From Planococcus rifietoensis (GTDB taxonomy: Bacteria; Bacillota; Bacilli; Bacillales_A; Planococcaceae), in the NCBI RefSeq assembly GCF_001465795.2, contig NZ_CP013659.2, forward strand, positions 1,010,501 through 1,074,500: a stretch of 64,000 nucleotides of DNA. Reading direction: 5' to 3'. Positions 1 to 9,062 of this stretch are shown here, piece by piece (the first letter of the stretch is position 1; each line of letters starts with the position of its first letter). Position numbers and translations under genes: made by a program. The notes beneath the pieces were generated by a model, which worked only from the letters and a program-made list of their open reading frames with translations, made no database searches and had not been told where the DNA came from.

Positions 1-2
1 TG

Positions 3-224
3 CCGGTCTTCGTAGATGTTACCCATTCTACTGGCCGCCGCGATTTGCTATTGCCTGCAGCTAAAGCGGCAATCGCTATCGGAGCTGATGGCGTGATGGC
101 AGAGGTCCACCCAGACCCTGCAGTTGCACTTTCTGACGCACAGCAGCAAATGAGTTTGCCGCAATTCGATGAATACTACGATTCATTGATGAAATTCATG
201 AAGCAGTACGAATTGAAAGTATGA
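3..224 (+). CDS. aroA: 3-deoxy-7-phosphoheptulonate synthase (DAHP synthase), C-terminal part only
   Basis: Only the last 73 residues are in the window; the 5' part lies upstream. The visible part carries [16 protein letters not shown] and [20 protein letters not shown], the end of the TIM barrel in type I beta DAHP synthases, which condense PEP with erythrose-4-phosphate at the entry to aromatic amino acid synthesis. In Bacillus this enzyme is fused at its N-terminus to a chorismate mutase domain; whether that is so here cannot be seen. In B. subtilis the gene directly precedes ccpA, as here. It ends with TGA and is followed at once by a terminator hairpin. The symbol follows Bacillus usage (also called aroG or aroF elsewhere). 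Confidence 0.9.
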   Translation, partial: PVFVDVTHSTGRRDLLLPAAKAAIAIGADGVMAEVHPDPAVALSDAQQQMSLPQFDEYYDSLMKFMKQYELKV

Positions 225-226
225 GC

Positions 227-254
227 AAAAGCCGGACTCGTTCCGGCTTTTTTG
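227..254 (+). terminator. Rho-independent terminator after the DAHP synthase gene
   Basis: AAAGCCGGA / TTCCGGCTTT stem with a short loop, followed by a run of T, starting two bases after the stop codon. Confidence 0.8.
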
Positions 255-358
255 TGTTTTAAAAGGCAGGCAGCGGGAATAGGTCATGGAATAAGGGCTT
301 AAAGATGGACAGTTTCATGAACTTTCCCGATTAGCGCTGCTGCATTACATAATAAGAG

Positions 359-388
359 TTGATATTCCTAAAGCGGTTATCGTATCAT
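359..388 (+). promoter_or_regulatory. Possible SigA promoter of ccpA
   Basis: TTGATA (359-364), 18-base spacer, TATCAT (383-388), about 30 bases upstream of the ccpA start codon. The match is partial and the assignment rests on position and motif only. The rest of the 195-base gap holds nothing else I can recognise. Confidence 0.35.
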
Positions 389-419
389 TGAATGAAAGAA
401 TGGAACAGGAGGGCGCAAA

Positions 420-1418
420 ATGACCGTTACGATTTATGATGTGGCACGTGAGGCAAATGTTTCCATGGCTACCGTATCCCGGGTAGTGAATGGCAACCAG
501 AATGTAAAACCAGCCACAAGAAAAAAAGTACTGAAAGTGATCGAAGAACTCGGCTATCGTCCGAATGCCGTAGCTCGCGGATTGGCGAGCAAAAAAACAA
601 CAACGGTCGGCGTCATTTTACCCGATATATCCAATAGCACATATTCTGAACTGGCACGGGGCATTGAAGATATCGCGACGATGTACCGCTACAATATCAT
701 CCTGTCCAATTCCGATCAAAATCCGAACAAAGAGCTTCAATTGCTTGAAACGATGCTCGGCAAGCAAGTGGATGGCATTGTCTTCATGAGCGATGTCATT
801 TCGGATGAATTGCGCAAGGAAATGGAACGCTCCCCGACACCGATCGTCTTGGCGGGTTCAATCGATGATACAGCATCGATCGCTTCCGTTAATATCGATT
901 ATTATGCAGCTGCCTATGAAGCGGTCAAGAAATTCATCGACAGCGGGCATAAGAAAATTGCTTATATTTCAGGGCCGTTATCGTCCGAGATCAACCGTGA
1001 ACATAAGCTGAAAGCCTATCAGGATGCATTGCAGGAAGCAGGGCTTGAGTATGACGAGCGCCTTGTCGTCGAATGCAATAACACTTACGAAGAAGGCCTG
1101 GAAGCTGTGCGTACATTGGAATCGATTGACCCAACAGCTTATTTCGTCAGCAATGATGAAATGTCGATCGGCGTCATCCATCAAGTAGAAGAGCAAGGCA
1201 AAAAAATTCCTGAAGATGTTGAAGTCATCACTTACGAAAACTCGAAACTTGCACGTATGGCACGTCCAATGCTGACGGCTGTGGCATTGCCGCTATACGA
1301 TATCGGCGCAGTATCGATGCGTTTGTTGACGAAATACATGAATAATGAAGAAATTGAAGAAAACCAAGTCGTGTTGCCTTATCGTCTCGAAGAGCGGCAG
1401 TCGACGAAACAACAATAA
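420..1418 (+). CDS. ccpA: Catabolite control protein A, LacI/GalR family regulator
   Basis: 332 residues, the usual CcpA length. The N-terminus ([20 protein letters not shown]) is a LacI-type helix-turn-helix with hinge helix around residues 50-60. Residues 60-332 form the periplasmic-binding-protein-like core that binds HPr-Ser46-P. CcpA is the master of carbon catabolite repression and activation in Firmicutes and binds cre sites; good cre sites occur in this window at acsA and megL. The ATG is preceded by a strong AGGAGG. The gene stands alone between two terminators, next to the DAHP synthase gene as in B. subtilis. The motPS genes that follow ccpA in B. subtilis are absent here; acuC comes next on the other strand. 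Confidence 0.96.
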   Translation: MTVTIYDVAREANVSMATVSRVVNGNQNVKPATRKKVLKVIEELGYRPNAVARGLASKKTTTVGVILPDISNSTYSELARGIEDIATMYRYNIILSNSDQNPNKELQLLETMLGKQVDGIVFMSDVISDELRKEMERSPTPIVLAGSIDDTASIASVNIDYYAAAYEAVKKFIDSGHKKIAYISGPLSSEINREHKLKAYQDALQEAGLEYDERLVVECNNTYEEGLEAVRTLESIDPTAYFVSNDEMSIGVIHQVEEQGKKIPEDVEVITYENSKLARMARPMLTAVALPLYDIGAVSMRLLTKYMNNEEIEENQVVLPYRLEERQSTKQQ

Positions 1419-1443
1419 ACGCTAGGCAATTTTTGCCCAGCAT

Positions 1444-1498
1444 AAAACCGCCCTTGCGACGGGATTGAATCCAATCCTCAAGCAAGGGCGGTTTTTTC
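1444..1498. terminator. Bidirectional terminator between ccpA and acuC
   Basis: AAAACCGCCCTTGC pairs with GCAAGGGCGGTTTT across a 24-base loop; T-runs lie on both sides, so it can serve ccpA (+) and acuC (-). Confidence 0.8.
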
Positions 1499-1537
1499 AT
1501 ATAGACTGCGGAATATTCCGACTAAATAAAGCGTGGC

Positions 1538-2692
1538 TTATTGATTGCGGATCATATACAACGCTTTATCGAGCATTTGCTGGTTTTTTTCGGTGATTTC
1601 TTCTTTTCGCGGAATCGGCTTATACATATTCTCCGGATCTTCCCATGTCTCAATTAAGGGAACCGGGGACTCGGGCTGCCAGCGCTTCAGCCATGCTTCA
1701 GGCAGCTTCCCGTGCGGCAAAGGGTGGCTGTTCATTTCCATCCATAGAAGCGACCATGCACGCGGCACGACCCGCCAGATGTCGTAGCCGCCACCACCGA
1801 CCGCTATCCACTTGCCGTCGCAAAACTCGTGCGCCAATTCATGGGCGATTTTCGGGATTTCGCGGTAGATTTCCATCGTGCTGCTCAAATGGGTCAAGGG
1901 ATCCAAATAATGTGCGTCAGCGCCATTTTGGCTCAAAATGACATCCGGCTTAAAATGCTCGACGATTTCACGCATGGCGGTCCGGTAAATATCCAAAAAA
2001 GATTCATCTTCCGTAAAGGCATCGATCGGGAAGTTGAATGAAGTGCCATAGCCTTGGCCGCTTCCGCGTTCGTTGATATTGCCGGTGCCGGGGAATAGGT
2101 AGCGGCCTGTTTCATGAATCGATACGGTGCATACCTCGGGATCATCGTAGAAGCACCATTGCACCCCATCGCCGTGGTGGGCATCCGTATCGATGTACAA
2201 TACGCGAGCTCCGTATTTCTCTTTCAAATAATGGATGGCGACCGAGCTGTCGTTATAGATGCAAAATCCGGACGCCTTTCCGCGAAAGCCGTGGTGTAAA
2301 CCGCCGCCGAGATTCAAGGCATGCTCGGCTTTGCCTTCCATCACTTGATCGACAGCGGTCAAAGTGCCGCCGACCAAACGGGCACTCGCTTCGTGCATGT
2401 TTTCAAAAATCGGCGTATCTTCCGTGCCGATGCCGTAACCTTCCCCAGCTTCCGGAGTGATTTCGCCGCGGCTTGCTTTCTTGACGATATCGATATAGCG
2501 CTGGTCATGCGCGAGCAATAGTTCTTCATCTGTTGCAGTCCGTGCAGGCACAATCAAATCCTCTGGAAGGGCGTCCATTTCCCTGAGTAAATCAATGGTA
2601 AGAATGAGCCGTTTTTGGTTGAACGGATGCGTATCAGAAAATTTATACCCCAATTGATCTTCTGAATAGATGAAGACAGCGTGTTTTTTCAT
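1538..2692 (-). CDS. acuC: Acetoin utilization protein AcuC, protein lysine deacetylase of the histone deacetylase family
   Basis: 384 residues from the chosen start. Shows class I HDAC signatures: HH pair near residues 133-134 and the DTDAHHGDG metal/catalytic segment near 168-176. In B. subtilis AcuC deacetylates and so reactivates acetyl-CoA synthetase AcsA, opposing AcuA. The start at MKKHAVFIY is chosen because its ATG overlaps the acuB stop (ATGA) and aligns with the B. subtilis protein; an in-frame ATG seven codons upstream would overlap acuB by 25 bases. Last gene of acuABC, convergent with ccpA. Confidence 0.94.
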   Translation of the reverse strand: MKKHAVFIYSEDQLGYKFSDTHPFNQKRLILTIDLLREMDALPEDLIVPARTATDEELLLAHDQRYIDIVKKASRGEITPEAGEGYGIGTEDTPIFENMHEASARLVGGTLTAVDQVMEGKAEHALNLGGGLHHGFRGKASGFCIYNDSSVAIHYLKEKYGARVLYIDTDAHHGDGVQWCFYDDPEVCTVSIHETGRYLFPGTGNINERGSGQGYGTSFNFPIDAFTEDESFLDIYRTAMREIVEHFKPDVILSQNGADAHYLDPLTHLSSTMEIYREIPKIAHELAHEFCDGKWIAVGGGGYDIWRVVPRAWSLLWMEMNSHPLPHGKLPEAWLKRWQPESPVPLIETWEDPENMYKPIPRKEEITEKNQQMLDKALYMIRNQ

Positions 2693-3327
2693 TCCTGCAT
2701 GAGATTCGGCCATAAGACATCGAAACCTTCTTTGCGCAGATCTTCAATGATGGAAATGGGGTTCATCGTTTTGATGCGGAAAGCCAGGATTTTATTGGAG
2801 TTGTCTTCCCGGTCCGGGTAGACGAGGACGCTCAATACATTGACTTTGTGCTCGTAGAATACTTTGCTCACTTCATAAAGCGCGCCTGAACGGTTGGGGA
2901 CTTTGATTTCGATTTGAGAGCCGGGCTGGTGGGCGCCGGTCAATTCGATATACGTATACAATAAGTCGGTTTCCGTCAGAAAGCCTACAAGTTCATTTTG
3001 GCTGACGACCGGCAGGCAGCCGATCTTCTGTTCATAGAACAGCAAAGCGATTTCTTCGACAAAATCGAGCGGATGGGCAATCATCGGATTTTTGGTCATG
3101 ATCTCCGATACTTTCTTTTTATACGGTTCGCCTTTCGGGGATACCGTGAACATGGAAGGCATGGCATCTTTCAAGTCGCGGTCAGTGACGATGCCGACCA
3201 CTTTCCCGTCATCAACGATGGGAGCGTGGCGAATCCGTTTTTCTTCGAACAAATCCAGCACGTCTTGGACGGTCTGGTCTGAGCGCAGCGTGAAAACATC
3301 CTTCTTCATGATTTCTTCTACTAGCAT
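2689..3327 (-). CDS. acuB: AcuB: CBS-pair and ACT domain protein of the acetate/acetoin module
   Basis: 212 residues. Residues 1-60 and about 75-130 are two CBS repeats (for example DDGKVVGIVTDRDLKDA and QNELVGFLTETDLLY); residues about 138-205 form an ACT-like domain (IEIKVPNRSGALYEVSKVF). CBS pairs usually bind adenosine nucleotides, but the exact role of AcuB in the AcuABC system is not settled. It lies 19 bases after acuA and overlaps acuC by 4 bases, so translation is probably coupled. Length and order match B. subtilis. Confidence 0.92.
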   Translation of the reverse strand: MLVEEIMKKDVFTLRSDQTVQDVLDLFEEKRIRHAPIVDDGKVVGIVTDRDLKDAMPSMFTVSPKGEPYKKKVSEIMTKNPMIAHPLDFVEEIALLFYEQKIGCLPVVSQNELVGFLTETDLLYTYIELTGAHQPGSQIEIKVPNRSGALYEVSKVFYEHKVNVLSVLVYPDREDNSNKILAFRIKTMNPISIIEDLRKEGFDVLWPNLMQE

Positions 3328-3346
3328 ACAAACACCCCTTTAGTAA

Positions 3347-3979
3347 TCAGTACATATAGCGGTTCATGAAACGCAGCTGGTCGAATTTCTGGACCGATTC
3401 CGGGTCGACGCGAGAACCGATGCGTGCCATCAGCGTATTCGCTGGATGCGAGCTGATTTCCGGGTCATCGGTAGCGAAATATTCGAGCCCGCCTGCTTGC
3501 ATCATCTTTTCCATGATCTTCCGGTATTCCCATACATTTAGCCCTGTCCCTTTTAAATCCCAGTGCCAATAATATTCGGTTGTGATGACGATAAAATCGT
3601 TAAAGGCATCATCCATCATCGATACTTGCAGCAGCGCTTTGCCGACGCCGGTGCCTCGGTATTTCGGAATGACTTCGATTGCCCCGAGCTCGATCAGGTT
3701 TTCCATCTTGCCCTCGGACCAGCGTTCAAGCGGGTCGGGGTAGAGGTAGGTGACATACCCGACGATCATGTTTTGGTCGCGCGCAATCAATATGCGCCCT
3801 TCCGGCAAATCCGCAATATCCGTGATGGCTTTATGCTGCTGTGCAGGTGGGCGAAAAGCGACCAAGTCTTCGTGGAAATCAAGCTCTTTCAATTCTTTAG
3901 AAGGGACCGGTCCTTCGATGATGAGCGGTCCGTGTTTCGTTTTCAATTCCATCGCATTATACGTCTTCTTATGTTCCAT
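3347..3979 (-). CDS. acuA: AcuA, GNAT-family protein acetyltransferase acting on AcsA
   Basis: 210 residues from the start at MEHKKTYNAME, which has a GGCGGTGA ribosome site and matches the B. subtilis N-terminus; an upstream ATG 11 codons earlier lacks this support. The GNAT acetyl-CoA loop is visible as PKYRGTGVGKAL. AcuA acetylates the C-terminal lysine of acetyl-CoA synthetase and switches it off when acetyl-CoA is high. It is the first gene of the acuABC operon, divergent from its substrate gene acsA, which supports the assignment. Confidence 0.94.
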   Translation of the reverse strand: MEHKKTYNAMELKTKHGPLIIEGPVPSKELKELDFHEDLVAFRPPAQQHKAITDIADLPEGRILIARDQNMIVGYVTYLYPDPLERWSEGKMENLIELGAIEVIPKYRGTGVGKALLQVSMMDDAFNDFIVITTEYYWHWDLKGTGLNVWEYRKIMEKMMQAGGLEYFATDDPEISSHPANTLMARIGSRVDPESVQKFDQLRFMNRYMY

Positions 3980-4010
3980 TATTTCACCGCCTGTGGTTGC
4001 AATTAGCTTC

Positions 4011-4016
4011 ATTATA
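4011..4016 (-). promoter_or_regulatory. Perfect -10 box of the acuABC promoter
   Basis: TATAAT on the minus strand, about 30 bases upstream of the acuA start. The -35 region is poor (T-rich, no TTGACA), as expected for a regulated SigA promoter. Confidence 0.45.
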
Positions 4017-4145
4017 CATGAAGGGCGGAAGGAAAAGAAAGTTGCTTGGATAAATACACCGTATTTTCTAAAGAATTAAAATTATTAGCATTTCCCTTCC
4101 AGGTTGATGTAGAATATAGAGAAACATAGGGAAAGGGTGATTTAT

Positions 4146-5867
4146 GTGAAAGTGGAAGCGTTACCAGCAAAACCAGGGGAGCATTACTTACATAATTACG
4201 AAGAGCAGTCGGAAGGTTTCGATTGGTCGGAAGTTGAAAAAGAGTTCAGCTGGTCCCAAACGGGAAAAATCAATATGGCCCATGAGGCGATTGACCGCCA
4301 TGCTGAATCGGACCGCAAAAACAAAGTCGCTCTCTATTATAAAGATCAGCATCGTCATGAAACCTATACATTCTATGAGATGAAGCGCATGACAAACCGT
4401 GCGGCGAATCTCTTGAAATCGCATTCTGACTTGGAGAAAGGAGACCGTATCTTTATCTTCATGCCGCGTTCTCCTGAACTGTATTTCCTCATGTTCGGTG
4501 CATTGAAGATGGGCTTGATTGTCGGGCCGTTATTTGAAGCGTTCATGGAAGGGGCCATCTATGATCGTTTGGATGACAGCGACGCAAAATCGATCATCAC
4601 GACACCGGAATTGCTTCCGCGCATTCCGAAAGACCGCCTTCCGAACTTGAAGACGATCTTCCTAGTGGGAGCGGAAGGAGCAGAAGAAAGCGGGGGCCAT
4701 GTCGATGTGCTCAAGCATCTTGACTCCTGCTCGGACAAATTCGATGTCGAATGGCTGGAAAAAGAAGATGGATTGGTGCTTCATTATACATCCGGTTCTA
4801 CAGGCAAACCAAAAGGCGTCCTCCACGCGCAATATGCCATGGTGCAGCAATACCAGACAGGTAAATGGGTGTTGGATTTCCAGGAGCAGGATATTTATTG
4901 GTGCACCGCTGACCCTGGCTGGGTAACGGGAACGGCTTACGGCGTGTTCTCTCCATGGCTGAACGGCGTCACGACTGTCATTCTCGGCGGCCGCTTCTCT
5001 CCGGATGCCTGGTACCAAGCGATCGAAGATTTCGGTGTCACGGTCTGGTACAGCGCACCGACCGCGTTCCGCATGTTGATGGGAGCAGGGGATGCATTAG
5101 TGAAGGAATATGACCTGTCGACGCTGCGCCACGTTTTGTCCGTCGGTGAACCGCTGAACCCGGAAGTCGTCAAGTGGGGTGCGCAAGTTTTTGATAAACG
5201 AATCCATGATACATGGTGGATGACGGAAACTGGCGCACAAGTCATCTGCAACTACCCGTCGATGGCGATCAAGCCAGGTTCGATGGGCAAACCGATTCCA
5301 GGCGTCGAAGCAGCGATTGTCGATGATCAAGGCAAGGAATTGCCAGCGAATCAAATGGGCAACTTGGCGATTAAGAAAGGCTGGCCGTCGATGATGCGCC
5401 AAATCTGGAACAACCCGCAAAAATACGATTCTTACTTCTTAAATGATGAATGGTATGTTTCGGGAGATTCGGCTTATATGGATGAAGACGGATATTTCTG
5501 GTTCCAAGGAAGAGTGGACGATGTCATTATGACTTCAGGCGAGCGTGTCGGGCCATTCGAAGTGGAAAGCAAACTGCTCGAGCACCCAGCCGTCGCTGAA
5601 GCAGGTGTCATCGGAAAACCGGATCCGGTCCGCGGAGAAATCATCAAAGCGTTTGTCGCATTGGTGGAAGGCTATGAGCCATCCGACGAATTGATTGATG
5701 ACATCCGCCAGTTCGTCAAGAAAGAACTGGCCGCCCACGCAGCACCGCGTGAAATCGAATTTAAAGACAAGCTTCCGAAAACACGAAGCGGCAAAATCAT
5801 GCGCCGCGTCTTGAAAGCTTGGGAATTGGACTTGCCGACTGGCGATTTGTCCACAATGGAAGATTAA
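4146..5867 (+). CDS. acsA: Acetyl-CoA synthetase (AMP-forming)
   Basis: 573 residues, against 572 in B. subtilis. Adenylate-forming (ANL) enzyme turning acetate, ATP and CoA into acetyl-CoA. Shows the P-loop-like HYTSGSTGKPKGVLH (about residues 214-228), HDTWWMTETG (A5) and the C-terminal PKTRSGKIMRR, whose lysine (K550 here) is the residue acetylated by AcuA and deacetylated by AcuC. The GTG at 4146 is preferred over the GTG at 4137: an AAGGGTGA ribosome site precedes it and the N-terminus then aligns with B. subtilis. A cre box overlaps codons 3-7. Confidence 0.95.
   Translation: MKVEALPAKPGEHYLHNYEEQSEGFDWSEVEKEFSWSQTGKINMAHEAIDRHAESDRKNKVALYYKDQHRHETYTFYEMKRMTNRAANLLKSHSDLEKGDRIFIFMPRSPELYFLMFGALKMGLIVGPLFEAFMEGAIYDRLDDSDAKSIITTPELLPRIPKDRLPNLKTIFLVGAEGAEESGGHVDVLKHLDSCSDKFDVEWLEKEDGLVLHYTSGSTGKPKGVLHAQYAMVQQYQTGKWVLDFQEQDIYWCTADPGWVTGTAYGVFSPWLNGVTTVILGGRFSPDAWYQAIEDFGVTVWYSAPTAFRMLMGAGDALVKEYDLSTLRHVLSVGEPLNPEVVKWGAQVFDKRIHDTWWMTETGAQVICNYPSMAIKPGSMGKPIPGVEAAIVDDQGKELPANQMGNLAIKKGWPSMMRQIWNNPQKYDSYFLNDEWYVSGDSAYMDEDGYFWFQGRVDDVIMTSGERVGPFEVESKLLEHPAVAEAGVIGKPDPVRGEIIKAFVALVEGYEPSDELIDDIRQFVKKELAAHAAPREIEFKDKLPKTRSGKIMRRVLKAWELDLPTGDLSTMED
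4153..4166 (+). promoter_or_regulatory. CcpA binding site (cre) inside the start of acsA
   Basis: TGGAAGCGTTACCA fits the core cre pattern TGNAANCGNWNNCW fully. It encodes the residues V-E-A-L-P of AcsA. B. subtilis acsA carries a nearly identical cre in the same codons, where CcpA represses acsA, probably as a roadblock. Confidence 0.7.
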
Positions 5868-5905
5868 AAAAAGCCCATCTGCAAAATGCAGATGGGCTTT
5901 TTTGT
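5866..5905. terminator. Bidirectional terminator between acsA and the PBP gene
   Basis: AAAAGCCCATCTGC / GCAGATGGGCTTTT stem with a 5-base loop, followed by T-runs on both strands. Confidence 0.85.
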
Positions 5906-5909
5906 GTTT

Positions 5910-8900
5910 TTATGCTGCGTCTTCTTCAGTATCCGGAGCTTCTGTGTCCGGTTCTGAAGATTCTTCTGGTTGTTCCGGTTCTTCTGGTTCTTCAGGTGGC
6001 GCTTCTTCCTCTTCTTCTGGTTCTTCTTCCGGTTCTTCTGGAGCTGGAGTTTCTTCGGCCGGTTCTTCTTCAGCCGGTTCTTCTTCAGGCTCTTCTTCCG
6101 GTTCTTGTCTTTCTGTTTCTTGCGGTGGCGCCGGAGTTTCTTCTCTTTCCGGTGCAGGAGCAGCTTCCGGTTCAGGTGTTGGTTCTGGCGTTGGTTCAGG
6201 AGCAGGTTCCGGTTTTGGCGCTTCAATCGTTACGCCATTGGACGCTGCCGATTGCCGGCCTGTAATGTCCACTGCAACGACAGTGTACGTTCCAGGGCCA
6301 GGTGCGGTATAGGAGTTGCTGCTCGATTCGGAAACAGATGAGACTCTGCTGCCGCTGCGGAATACACGATAGCCGACGACATCGTTTGAAGCGGAATCGC
6401 TCCAAGTGATTGTGCGCCCATTGATCGACGTTCCGACCGGCGCAGGGGCTGCGCTGTCTGGATCGAACTGAGCGCCTGAAACGACATTGCTGAATCTGGA
6501 GTTGCCAGGGAATAATTTTCCAGCGTCTCCTCCAAATGGTGCGAGCATGCGGTCGACATATTCTTCCGATACGCCGAGGCCGCCGCCTGATACAAATTCA
6601 CTTGGCGTATTCGATAGGGCAGCATAGCGTTTGCCGTTAATAGTCGTGTATGATCCGCTGCTCAAGCTGTCATCGCCATCTTTTGGCGTCATGGCGTCAG
6701 CAATGAACAAGTCGGAACGGACTAAGCCTGCTTTTTTACAAGCATCATTCGGGGCGTATCCAGAAATGCCGCAGAATGAACGAGTGACGACACCTTCTGG
6801 TTCTTGGAATTTGTCTCCCGAACCGATAGCATCAGGGGCTACATCATAGGTGGTATTCATCAAGTTCGCCCATAATTGGTTAACGCGGACAGATGGCTGC
6901 AAGTTCTGGTTTCTGAAATTATCCAAGGAATACTTTTCCTGGTCATAGCCGAGCCAGACGCCCATCGTGATGTTCGGGTTGTAACCGACGAGCCATACAT
7001 CTTTAGTTTCCTGTGTCGTCCCGGTCTTGCCTGCAAAGTCCGCATTGAACTTCAGCATGCCGTTTGCACGGTTCGCTGTTCCGCGGTCTGTCTTGAAGAC
7101 ATCGCGCAGCATATCGGTCAATACGTAAGAAGCTTGAGGCGTGAACACATCTTTCGCTTCGGTTTCGTGTTCATAGATGACATTGCCGTCTGCGTCTTCG
7201 ATTTTATCGATCATCGTCGTTTCCATATGCTTGCCGCCATTCGCAAGGGAAGCATATGCGTTGGCGACTTCTTCAACGGATCCTTCGATGCCGCCGCCGA
7301 GTGCTGATGAAACGACGCCGTCGCCTTCAGCGACACGAGAGAAGCCATTATCGATCAAGTATTGGATCGGCATCTCATCGCGCATTTGCGCAAACAAACG
7401 CAAAGCGGGAAGGTTCTGAGATTGTGCAAGCGCATCGCGCGCAGGCATGATGCCTTGTTCGCTTGTCGGGACAAAGTTTGTTGGTTCATATGGATTGCCA
7501 TTATCGTTTAAAGTGAATTTCACATCGACCACCGGGCTGCCGGCGCCGATCAATCCATTTTCAAGCGCTGGGCCATAAACAAGCAATGGCTTAACCGTCG
7601 ATCCGATCGAGCGGTAGGCTTGCGTTGCGTGGTTCAAGTTCTCGATTTCGTGGTCACGCCCGCCGATAAAGCTCAAGATCCGGCCGGTATCGTTTTCCAA
7701 GGTGACACTGCCGACTTGCACTGGCAATTGGCGGGTTTTCGTTTCACCGTCTTCGTCGATATAATCTTCAGATAAAGTCGTACCATATCCTTGATAGGCT
7801 TTCTGTGTTTCTTCCTGTGCTTTGTATAAATCTTTATTGATGCTCGAATGGATACGGTAGCCGTTCGACCGCACGGCGCGGTCTGCTAGAATGGCATATT
7901 CTTCGTACAAGTTCTGGTCTTGGTCGAGCGTTTCAGGGTCTACGCCGTTTTGTTCCGCCAAGACGTCCATGATGATGCGGGTGGCACGTTTCTCAAGTTC
8001 TGCCGTCACATAAGGGAATTCATCGTATGAACGTGATTCGCCTTTTCTGAAATCGGCAACGAGATCGTATTCCAAAGCCTCGTCATATTCAGTTTGTGTG
8101 ATATAACCGGTTTCAAGCATGCGATAGAGCACTGTTCTCATCCGGTTAAGGCCAGGTTCGAGACCGGCTTCGTCTTTCAAGTCGCCGCCTGATGCATATG
8201 GTGTATAGCTAAATGGCGCTTTCGGAATGCCAGCGATAAACGCCGCTTGCGGCAAGTTTAAGTCGCTTGCGGGTACATCGAATATGCCTTTTGCAGCCGT
8301 CTCGATTCCGGCAATATTTGTGCCAGCTGAATTTCGGCCGTATGGAATGATGTTCAAATAAGCTTCCATAATATCTTCTTTATTCATGAATTTCTCAAGA
8401 CGCATCGCCAAGAGGATTTCCTTCGCTTTTCGTTCATAAGACACTTCGTTTGTCAAAATCTGGTTTTTAATCAATTGCTGTGTCAATGTCGATCCGCCGG
8501 ATTGACTATCCGAATTGGAAACATCCTGGAACAAGCCGCGCATGATTGCTTTCGGGACAATTCCTTCATGTTCATAAAAATACTCATCTTCCGTCGCCAG
8601 GACTGCATCGATGGCAATATCGGAGACATCTTCCAAAGTCGTTTCTTCACGGTCAAGGTCGGTCTGCAATTTTCCAAGATACGTATTGTTGGCAAAATAC
8701 AATTGGGAAGTCTCTTCGTAGCTATAAATGTCAGCCAACATTTCATCTTCGGTCCGCAGCTGTTCTTCGTCGACCAATGAAGCGAAATAGCCGGCTCCAG
8801 CCGACGCGGCAAATACGCCGCCTGCCACCAGTATAATAGCGAGAAGAATTGCCAAATTCCAAATGACTCCGGTGGTGATTTTAAAACGCTTGAACCACTT

Positions 8901-8966
8901 ATGGGAAGTCCATCTATCGGTTGTTTCCTCTGCCTTCAATAACCATCTTCTAAATTTATCTTGCAC
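5910..8966 (-). CDS. Bifunctional class A penicillin-binding protein (PBP1A type) with FN3 domain and long acidic tail
   Basis: 1018 residues. Short cytoplasmic start, one membrane anchor (about 33-60), glycosyltransferase GT51 domain with ATEDEYFYEHEG (catalytic E126) and GGSTLTQQLIKN (158-169), then the transpeptidase with STVK (S456), SQN (516-518) and KTGT (647-650). All catalytic motifs are intact, so it should both polymerise and crosslink peptidoglycan. Residues about 841-915 form a fibronectin type III domain. The last roughly 100 residues are almost only Pro, Glu, Ala and Thr, predicted disordered and strongly acidic outside the cell. Stands alone between acsA and tyrS. An extended -10 promoter lies just upstream. 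Confidence 0.92.
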   Translation of the reverse strand: MQDKFRRWLLKAEETTDRWTSHKWFKRFKITTGVIWNLAILLAIILVAGGVFAASAGAGYFASLVDEEQLRTEDEMLADIYSYEETSQLYFANNTYLGKLQTDLDREETTLEDVSDIAIDAVLATEDEYFYEHEGIVPKAIMRGLFQDVSNSDSQSGGSTLTQQLIKNQILTNEVSYERKAKEILLAMRLEKFMNKEDIMEAYLNIIPYGRNSAGTNIAGIETAAKGIFDVPASDLNLPQAAFIAGIPKAPFSYTPYASGGDLKDEAGLEPGLNRMRTVLYRMLETGYITQTEYDEALEYDLVADFRKGESRSYDEFPYVTAELEKRATRIIMDVLAEQNGVDPETLDQDQNLYEEYAILADRAVRSNGYRIHSSINKDLYKAQEETQKAYQGYGTTLSEDYIDEDGETKTRQLPVQVGSVTLENDTGRILSFIGGRDHEIENLNHATQAYRSIGSTVKPLLVYGPALENGLIGAGSPVVDVKFTLNDNGNPYEPTNFVPTSEQGIMPARDALAQSQNLPALRLFAQMRDEMPIQYLIDNGFSRVAEGDGVVSSALGGGIEGSVEEVANAYASLANGGKHMETTMIDKIEDADGNVIYEHETEAKDVFTPQASYVLTDMLRDVFKTDRGTANRANGMLKFNADFAGKTGTTQETKDVWLVGYNPNITMGVWLGYDQEKYSLDNFRNQNLQPSVRVNQLWANLMNTTYDVAPDAIGSGDKFQEPEGVVTRSFCGISGYAPNDACKKAGLVRSDLFIADAMTPKDGDDSLSSGSYTTINGKRYAALSNTPSEFVSGGGLGVSEEYVDRMLAPFGGDAGKLFPGNSRFSNVVSGAQFDPDSAAPAPVGTSINGRTITWSDSASNDVVGYRVFRSGSRVSSVSESSSNSYTAPGPGTYTVVAVDITGRQSAASNGVTIEAPKPEPAPEPTPEPTPEPEAAPAPEREETPAPPQETERQEPEEEPEEEPAEEEPAEETPAPEEPEEEPEEEEEAPPEEPEEPEQPEESSEPDTEAPDTEEDAA

Positions 8967-8993
8967 ATTATCCCCCTCCTAAAAATCTTTTCC

Positions 8994-9002
8994 ATTATAG
9001 CA
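8994..9002 (-). promoter_or_regulatory. Extended -10 promoter of the PBP gene
   Basis: TGC-TATAAT on the minus strand (TATAAT at 8994-8999), about 28 bases upstream of the PBP start codon; a clear AGGAGGGGG ribosome site follows. Confidence 0.5.
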
Positions 9003-9028
9003 TAATCCGATAATTGAAACGAAAGATA

Positions 9029-9056
9029 TTGACAATCTTTAGGATTCAAGTACACT
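9029..9056 (+). promoter_or_regulatory. SigA promoter of the tyrS T-box transcript
   Basis: TTGACA (9029-9034), 16-base spacer, TACACT (9051-9056). Transcription would start near 9063, at the foot of the T-box leader. Confidence 0.6.
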
Positions 9057-9062
9057 ACATAA

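Noticed and set aside
5819..6341. Several plus-strand frames rich in Ser-Ser-Gly or Phe/Arg opposite the PBP tail
   Set aside because: They come from the reverse complement of the Pro/Glu repeats of the PBP and have no ribosome sites.
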